Shown here: piece by piece, positions 58,987 through 64,000 of the stretch
Layout: each line of letters opens with the position of its first letter
How positions within the stretch are numbered: the stretch's first letter is position 1
Source of the DNA: Verrucomicrobiota bacterium
GTDB taxonomy: Bacteria > Verrucomicrobiota > Verrucomicrobiia > Verrucomicrobiales > Verrucomicrobiaceae
DNA length: 64,000 nucleotides
Direction of reading: 5' to 3'
NCBI GenBank assembly: GCA_017301975.1
Contig: JAFLEI010000010.1
Span: 62,001 to 126,000 of the forward strand
The notes under the pieces: generated by a model
The model's database searches: none
What the model was told of the DNA's origin: nothing
The model's input: only the letters and a program-made list of their open reading frames with translations
Program-made: the position numbers and the translations under genes

Positions 58987-59996
58987 GGAACAAGCTTGGC
59001 AGCTTCTGCTTTTGCCTTCGCCAGCACATCTGCCAGCGAAACAGGTTTGCCGCCCTGGCGCAGGCTTTCATCCGCCGCCTCCATGAAGGTGAATATTTCG
59101 ATTGTCTCGGCTTCGCTCACCGGTGGCTCACCCGTGCGGAAGAACTTGCCGATCTGCCGGCACAAGGCCTCATAGCTGATGGTTTTCGCCCCCTGCCGCA
59201 CGCCCTTGCTGCCGAACACCAAGGCACCGAATTCGGATTTGCCTTTCACGATGCCACGATAGGTGCCAATTCGCCCATCCTTCCACACGCCAGTGACCTG
59301 ATCATTAATGGGTCCCTTGGTGCGTGAAACGGTTTCGCAGCCGGTACCCATGAGTGTGAAGAGCGATTCGATGCCGTGTATGGCGTAGAAAAACAAGTCC
59401 GGTGTGCCGCTTTGATAGGAACACGGCCCCCAGGTCGTGACGCCAAGGATGTCGCCTATTTCCTCATTGCCTTGCAGGGCGAGAAGGTCCGCCCCAAAGC
59501 GTGATGACGAACTCGACCAGGTCTTGACGTGATGCTTCTTGGCGAGTTCAAAGAGCGCGATGGCTTCGGGAAGCGTGCCAGCAATGGGCTTGTCGATATA
59601 GACGAGCTTGCCCGATTGGAAGACCTCACGCGCCTCTTTCAGATGAATGCGGCCATCGACGCTTTCGATAAGCACGACATCGACTTTTTCGAGCAGCTTT
59701 GGGATGGAATCCACAATCTCCACGCCCATGCCGCGCACCTGCTCGGTGAATTTCGCCACGCGGTCCTTGCTGGCCGGCATGTCGGTGCCGCCGGGATAAC
59801 CCGCCACCACCTTGATGCCCGCGAGGTCACCGTCGGCCTTCGGATTGTTGAAGAGCTTGGTGAACGCCGGAACGTGCGAAGTATCAAGACCGATGATGCC
59901 AGCACGAAGCGGCTTGAGCGTGTCCTGCTGAGAGAAGGCGTCGCCTGCTTGGCTGAGGAAGGCAGCCGCAAGGAGAGGAAGAAAATGTTTCATCAT
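58983..59996 (-). CDS. Sec-exported Gfo/Idh/MocA-like protein with altered nucleotide loop
   Basis: This 337-residue protein has a Sec-type signal (MMKHFLPLLAAAFLSQAGDA). The Rossmann start reads LRAGIIGLDTSHVPAF instead of the usual G-x-G-x-x-G, and the catalytic EKP motif appears as YIDKPIAG with the Lys kept. The C-terminal half includes TTWGPCSYQSGTPDLFFY and GIESLFTLMG. It belongs to a branch of Gfo/Idh proteins seen in Planctomycetes and Verrucomicrobia. NAD(P) binding is uncertain because of the changed loop and the Sec export. It overlaps the PhoD-like gene by 4 bases. Confidence 0.78.
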   Translation of the reverse strand: MMKHFLPLLAAAFLSQAGDAFSQQDTLKPLRAGIIGLDTSHVPAFTKLFNNPKADGDLAGIKVVAGYPGGTDMPASKDRVAKFTEQVRGMGVEIVDSIPKLLEKVDVVLIESVDGRIHLKEAREVFQSGKLVYIDKPIAGTLPEAIALFELAKKHHVKTWSSSSSRFGADLLALQGNEEIGDILGVTTWGPCSYQSGTPDLFFYAIHGIESLFTLMGTGCETVSRTKGPINDQVTGVWKDGRIGTYRGIVKGKSEFGALVFGSKGVRQGAKTISYEALCRQIGKFFRTGEPPVSEAETIEIFTFMEAADESLRQGGKPVSLADVLAKAKAEAAKLVP

Positions 59997-60030
59997 GGCT
60001 TACACCTACGCTGCAAAGAGCCGGGGTTGA

Positions 60031-61275
60031 TCAAGTCAGCATCCCTTGAATGTCGATCAGGTGAAGCTGGCGTCCTTGATCGGCATGTGGAGCGTCGATG
60101 CAGACCCAGCGTTCATCGCGGCTGGAACGTGGATGATTGTCCACACGCCATTCGCCGGAGTATTCGCGGGGCAGGTGAAACTCGCCGAGGTCGATGCGTT
60201 TGTTGGTTGCGATGTGATACAGGTGCGGCGTCTGGATGCGGCGCACGCCTTTGGGATAGGTGTCGTTCAGAATCCACTCGTTGCGATGCAGATAGGTCAG
60301 GTGGCCACCACTGTCGAGCACGCCGTGGCCGATCTCAGCGACGATGCCGCTGTCTTTGTCCTCAAAGAGGAAATCGCCCCACTCCTTGTTGCCGAGCCAG
60401 TCCTTGGCCTGGGAGAGGATGTGCGTGGCATCGCGCCAGATGAAGTGGGACGCGTAACCGTTGGGGATGACAATGCGCAGGTCGCTGCCATCCATGTTCG
60501 CCGTGATCAAACGTGTCAGGTGCCCGCCCTTGGGCTGAGTCCAGCGATGCAGCATGATGAAGCGTTTGCCATCGGGACTGACCAGCAGGTGGTAGGCGTG
60601 ATGCTTGGAGTCGGGATGGTTTTCCATGACGACTCCGGTTTTGGCGAGCTGTGCATGCGAGACAATGAGCTTCTCCGCACCGGTTTCGAGATCCACGTGG
60701 GTGACGCCGCTTCCTGCGGGTGCCATGTCATCAAAGAAGCGATCCTTGATACCAGCATAGCCGTAGCCGGGCCGGCAGTCGGCCACGCGTGAGAAATCGC
60801 AGCTCACGGCTTCTTTGCCATTTGGAGCCAAAGCATAAATGGGGCTGGGGAGGGTGTGTTTCTCGCCGGTCTTCACATCAAGGATGTGACTGACGAAGCG
60901 ATCCTTCTCACGGTCATTCCAGATCACTTTCGACTCGGTGCCAGGAATCCATTGCAGCATGCAGCCCTGCTGCCAGCACCAGGCTCGCGTCTTGCCGAGA
61001 GGGATCCATTTGTCCTTCTCCTGCAGATCGACCATGCCGACTTCGATCTCATCGTCTGCGGTGGGAGAACGGTGCTCGAAGCTGACCTTGTTGCTGAGCA
61101 CAAAGCGGTTGTCCGGTGAGAACTGGAGCTTGTCGTAATAGCCGAACCAGTGGAAGCCCGGCCCCTTGGTGATGACACGCATCGGCGGAAACTTGGGAGC
61201 CTCCTGGCCGCGTGCGGCCAGTGATCCGAGTGCGAGGGTGGAGAGAAACTGGCGACGGTTGGGGGATGGATTCAT
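60031..61275 (-). CDS. Tat-exported beta-propeller protein, oligogalacturonate lyase/TolB-like
   Basis: This 414-residue protein has a twin-arginine signal (NRRQFLSTLALGSLAARG). The seven-bladed propeller pattern is visible in FHWFGYYDKLQFSPDNRFVL, MLQWIPGTESKVIWNDRE, YHLLVSPDGKRFIMLHR and SSRDERWVCIDAPH. Conserved His, Asp and Arg residues in these blades recall the oligogalacturonate lyase (PL22) fold, but no ligand set can be proved by eye. A lyase role on acidic sugars is possible. It lies 17 bases after the sialidase-like gene and 34 bases before the Gfo/Idh-like gene. Confidence 0.72.
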   Translation of the reverse strand: MNPSPNRRQFLSTLALGSLAARGQEAPKFPPMRVITKGPGFHWFGYYDKLQFSPDNRFVLSNKVSFEHRSPTADDEIEVGMVDLQEKDKWIPLGKTRAWCWQQGCMLQWIPGTESKVIWNDREKDRFVSHILDVKTGEKHTLPSPIYALAPNGKEAVSCDFSRVADCRPGYGYAGIKDRFFDDMAPAGSGVTHVDLETGAEKLIVSHAQLAKTGVVMENHPDSKHHAYHLLVSPDGKRFIMLHRWTQPKGGHLTRLITANMDGSDLRIVIPNGYASHFIWRDATHILSQAKDWLGNKEWGDFLFEDKDSGIVAEIGHGVLDSGGHLTYLHRNEWILNDTYPKGVRRIQTPHLYHIATNKRIDLGEFHLPREYSGEWRVDNHPRSSRDERWVCIDAPHADQGRQLHLIDIQGMLT

Positions 61276-61292
61276 GGTCGAAATGAGATGGG

Positions 61293-62474
61293 TTATTTGG
61301 CCGCCTTGGCATCAAGCTCTGCCAGCTTGAAGCGCACGCTCACGATGTAAGGAGCCTCGCCTGCCGTCCAGTGGCCGTAGGTGGTGGTGACGATGGAATC
61401 ATCCGGCAGGACTTCGACGCCGGGATAGGTGCAGTCGGCGCCTTTGGTGTTGTCCATGATGCGCACGCGATACTGGCCCTCGGTGCCGTTGACGATGTCC
61501 TCGTATTTGCCCACCCAGCCAACCCAGTCGCCTTTGGTGGGGCTGACGTGGGTGGTGTCGCGGAAGCTGATGAAGAGGCGGCCATCATGAGTGTATTTGG
61601 CGACGTGGCGGTCGCCGGTGAGTGCGGCGGGGAGTTCCCTGGGCTCGGTCCAGGTCTGGCCTTCGTCATTTGAGAAGATGACGAAGGAGTTGTATTTGCG
61701 GGAGTTTTCGCGGAGCAGGACGGCGATCTGTTTGCCATCGGGAGAGCGCAGCGCGCCCGGCTCGCAGAGGTTGGCGTCTGGCAGCATGGCGATGGGCGTG
61801 GGCGCGCTCCACGTGAGGCCGCCGTCTTTGGAAAGCGTGGTGTAAACCCAGAAGCGCCAGGGTTTGGCAGGGGCACCCCGGATGAAGCGCCCATCATCAT
61901 GGAAGAAGGCGAGGTAGTGGCCGGGTGTCTTGAGATCGATCACCGTGCCCATAGTGACAATGCCGCCAAAGTTGCCGATGGGATTGAGTTCGCTCCAGTT
62001 TGCGCCATCGTCTTCGGTAACGGCCATGCGGATGGGATAAAGACCGCTGAACATGATGATGCGCTTTTTGCCATCGGCATCGACCACGCGATGCAGCGTG
62101 GGCACCTCGACAGAAGTCTCCCATGACTTTGGCGTCGGGAGGCGCTCGCTCCAGGTCAGGCCGGTGTCATTGCTGCGTTTGTAAACGATGGGACCGCGAC
62201 CGTGACCCTTCGGATACACGATGAGCATGGTCTTGTTGTCCTCAAGCAGGAGCGTGGTGGGGTGGCCGAGATACTGGCCCTTTTCCTGATCGACGATGAC
62301 CTGGCGCTGTTTCTCGCCGCTGATGTCAACGACGGGAATCGTGTAGCCCGGCGCAAGCTTCGTTTTGAGATTTTTCGGCGGCGTCAGAGTGACGTCCGCC
62401 TTTTGCAGCCCGTTTTGGGCGAGGGCAGAAGCGAGCAGCAGCGGGAAACAGATGACAAGAGGTCGGATGTCCAT
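61293..62474 (-). CDS. Exported sialidase-like (BNR/Asp-box) protein
   Basis: This 393-residue protein has a signal peptide (MDIRPLVICFPLLLASALA). Asp boxes are clear: RSNDTGLTWSE, TEDDGANWSE, SKDGGLTWSAP and SNDEGQTWTEP. YPKGHGRGPI near the N-terminus and RDTTHVSP later provide arginines that may belong to the sialidase triad. The ATG at 62474 is chosen from the signal peptide; an open frame extends 48 bases further. It differs in sequence from the sialidase-like protein at 38445. It lies 78 bases after the DUF1501 gene, the widest gap in the run, so a secondary promoter is possible there. Confidence 0.82.
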   Translation of the reverse strand: MDIRPLVICFPLLLASALAQNGLQKADVTLTPPKNLKTKLAPGYTIPVVDISGEKQRQVIVDQEKGQYLGHPTTLLLEDNKTMLIVYPKGHGRGPIVYKRSNDTGLTWSERLPTPKSWETSVEVPTLHRVVDADGKKRIIMFSGLYPIRMAVTEDDGANWSELNPIGNFGGIVTMGTVIDLKTPGHYLAFFHDDGRFIRGAPAKPWRFWVYTTLSKDGGLTWSAPTPIAMLPDANLCEPGALRSPDGKQIAVLLRENSRKYNSFVIFSNDEGQTWTEPRELPAALTGDRHVAKYTHDGRLFISFRDTTHVSPTKGDWVGWVGKYEDIVNGTEGQYRVRIMDNTKGADCTYPGVEVLPDDSIVTTTYGHWTAGEAPYIVSVRFKLAELDAKAAK

Positions 62475-62552
62475 GAGCAGAAGCAAACGGACCACCGGGA
62501 CAGGGGTTTGCAACGGAATCACGCTGGTGAAGAGGGATGACCACCTAGGCGA

Positions 62553-63959
62553 TCAAACGCCCAGCAGCTTGGTCATCGGATGCCCCTCATTCTGGTCGAT
62601 GCGTTCAGGCCGGCCTTTGTGGTTGTACACGAGCCGGGTGTGATCGATGCCCATCAGATAAAGGATTGTTGAATGCAGGTCATGCACATGCAGGCGGTCC
62701 TCCACGGCGTAGAGGCCGAGTTCGTCGGTGGCGCCGTAGGTCTGGCCGCCTTTCACGCCGCCGCCGGCCATCCACATGGTGAAGCCGGTGGGGTTGTGGT
62801 CGCGTCCATCCCCCTGCTCGCTCATCGGTGTGCGGCCAAATTCGCCGCCCCAGATGACGAGGGTTTCATCAAGCAGACCACGGGCTTTCAAATCAGCCAG
62901 GAGGCCGGCAATGGGTTTATCGACGGCATTGCAGAGGCGTGAATGATTCACCTCGATGCCTTTATGGCTGTCCCACTTGCTGCCTGCACCGCTGTAAAGC
63001 TGGATGAAGCGCACGCCGCTTTCGACAAGGCGGCGGGCGAGCAGGCAGTTGCGGCCAAACACGGCGGTGGCCTCGTTGTCCATGCCGTAGAGCTGCTTGG
63101 TGGCTTCGGATTCTTTGCTGAGATCGACAGCCTGCGGTGCCTCGGCCTGCATCTTGTAGGCAAGCTCATAGCCGCGGATGCGCGCATCGAGCTCAGTATT
63201 GCTGGCGCGTGATGCGCCGTAGTCGCGATTCAATTCACCGAGCAGGTCAAGCTTGTCGCGCTGACGCTTGCGATCTACGCCTTTGGGATTTTCGAGGTAT
63301 TTGATCGGCACGCCATCCGAGTTGAACTCCACACCTTGATACACGGCGGGCATGAAGCCGTTGCCCCAGTTGCGCACGCCGTTCACCACGGTGGCCTCGC
63401 TGTCTTTGATGACGACAAAGCCGGGCAGGTTTTGATTCTCAGAGCCAAGTCCATATGAAGCCCAGGCACCGAGCGAAGGCCGCCCACCGAAGACGGAACC
63501 CGTATTCATGGAGCAAACGCCACCGGCGTGATTGATGCCGCTCGAAGCGCAGGAATGGATCACCGCGAGGTCATCCGCATGCTGCGCCACGTTTTGAAAC
63601 CAGTCTGAGATCCACAGACCGCCCTGGCCGTACTGCTTCCAGGTGCGTTTGCATTCCAACAGCGGCGACTTCGATTCACCCATGGCGGTGATCGGCGGCT
63701 TGAAGCTCGCAGGCAAGGACTGACCCGCGAGTTTGTTCAGCAGCGGCTTGTAGTCAAAAGTGTCGAGGTGGCTGGGGCCGCCTTCCATGAACAGGAAGAT
63801 TACGCTCTTGGCCTTCGCGGCCCGCTGTGGCAGCGGGATGGAGGCGGCGGCGTTTTGCCCGCCCATCAAACCGGCCAGCGCCACGGCGCCAAAGCCGCAG
63901 CCGGCGGTTTGCAGAAACTCGCGGCGCGTGTTGGGAAGATCGAATCGATTGCAGCTCAT
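62553..63959 (-). CDS. DUF1501 protein, Tat-exported (operon copy C)
   Basis: This 468-residue protein has the twin-arginine signal TRREFLQTAGCGFGAVALAG. DUF1501 motifs are VIFLFMEGGPSHLDTFDYKP, GGLWISDWFQNVAQHADD, GVRFIQLYSGAGSKWDSHKG, LVIWGGEFGRTPMSEQGDGRDHNP and HVHDLHSTILYLMGIDHTR. It starts 4 bases after the stop of a DUF1553 gene at the right edge, the usual paired arrangement. The following gene is sialidase-like. Confidence 0.9.
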   Translation of the reverse strand: MSCNRFDLPNTRREFLQTAGCGFGAVALAGLMGGQNAAASIPLPQRAAKAKSVIFLFMEGGPSHLDTFDYKPLLNKLAGQSLPASFKPPITAMGESKSPLLECKRTWKQYGQGGLWISDWFQNVAQHADDLAVIHSCASSGINHAGGVCSMNTGSVFGGRPSLGAWASYGLGSENQNLPGFVVIKDSEATVVNGVRNWGNGFMPAVYQGVEFNSDGVPIKYLENPKGVDRKRQRDKLDLLGELNRDYGASRASNTELDARIRGYELAYKMQAEAPQAVDLSKESEATKQLYGMDNEATAVFGRNCLLARRLVESGVRFIQLYSGAGSKWDSHKGIEVNHSRLCNAVDKPIAGLLADLKARGLLDETLVIWGGEFGRTPMSEQGDGRDHNPTGFTMWMAGGGVKGGQTYGATDELGLYAVEDRLHVHDLHSTILYLMGIDHTRLVYNHKGRPERIDQNEGHPMTKLLGV

Positions 63960-63963
63960 GGTG

Positions 63964-64000
63964 TTAGTGGAGGTAAAAGAACTCGTTCGTGTTCAGCAGG
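63964..64000 (-). CDS. DUF1549/DUF1553 protein, C-terminal tail (runs off right edge)
   Basis: Only the last eleven residues, LLNTNEFFYLH, and the TAA stop are in the window. They match the usual end of DUF1553 proteins (LL-x-T/S-NE-hydrophobic-hydrophobic-Y), as in the LLATNEMLYVD end of the gene at 45664. The paired DUF1501 gene follows after 4 bases. The rest of the gene, including any cytochrome domain, lies outside the window. Confidence 0.75.
   Translation of the reverse strand, partial: LLNTNEFFYLH

Overview
The window looks like a chromosomal segment of a high-GC bacterium of the phylum Verrucomicrobia (Verrucomicrobiae, Prosthecobacter/Verrucomicrobium-like). The grounds are the many DUF1501 and DUF1549/DUF1553 proteins with Planctomycete-type cytochrome c domains, a beta-strand-repeat autotransporter-like protein ending in a PEP-CTERM sorting signal, Tat-exported Gfo/Idh oxidoreductases, DUF1080 and ceramidase-family enzymes, and weak or absent Shine-Dalgarno sequences. 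This assignment is inferred from gene content, not from a 16S gene. I found no rRNA, tRNA, CRISPR array, intact insertion sequence or prophage.

Region 1 (1-28.3 kb) is mostly core. It opens with an envelope polysaccharide operon on the minus strand (DAHP synthase, heptose-7-phosphate kinase, phosphoheptose isomerase, Wzx-like flippase and the start of another membrane protein). A plus-strand NitT/TauT-type ABC importer follows. Next come rpsB-tsf, with a structured leader and a clear terminator, the 1262-residue PEP-CTERM repeat protein, an RluA-type pseudouridine synthase, a one-heme SHD1 protein and a YkgJ-type cysteine cluster protein. A membrane-anchored kinase-like protein that lacks the catalytic HRD aspartate is translationally coupled to SufE and followed by a GNAT enzyme. 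The last part is a long minus-strand series: purM, an SGNH hydrolase, an unknown membrane protein, lysA, metF, a ROK sugar kinase, a hexapeptide acetyltransferase and a two-domain esterase.

Region 2 (28.4-47.5 kb) is dominated by exported catabolic proteins in small operons: a lone DUF1501; a 3D-domain lipoprotein; an amidohydrolase coupled to a DUF1080 protein; two neutral ceramidase-family enzymes; a sialidase-like, Gfo/Idh, kelch and ceramidase operon; a 907-residue PQQ-type beta-propeller; two small lipoproteins; and a DUF1549-DUF1501-lactonase operon. Nearly all carry Sec, Tat or lipoprotein signals, so they should work in the periplasm or outside the cell on complex sugars or lipids.

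Region 3 (47.6-52.9 kb) is a plus-strand island that looks like DNA repair: DUF2945 and DUF488, then a PA0069-type radical SAM protein preceded by a near-perfect LexA-like palindrome, then the ligase-associated DEXH helicase and PdeM phosphoesterase, without their usual ligase and exonuclease partners.

Region 4 (52.9-64.0 kb) is an 11-kb minus-strand run of nine tightly packed genes that continues past the right edge: DUF1549/1553 (tail only), DUF1501, sialidase-like, beta-propeller lyase-like, Gfo/Idh, PhoD-like phosphatase, cytochrome-DUF1549-DUF1553, DUF1501, DUF1501. I consider this the best candidate for an uncharacterised extracytoplasmic degradation system. Its substrate cannot be read from the sequence.
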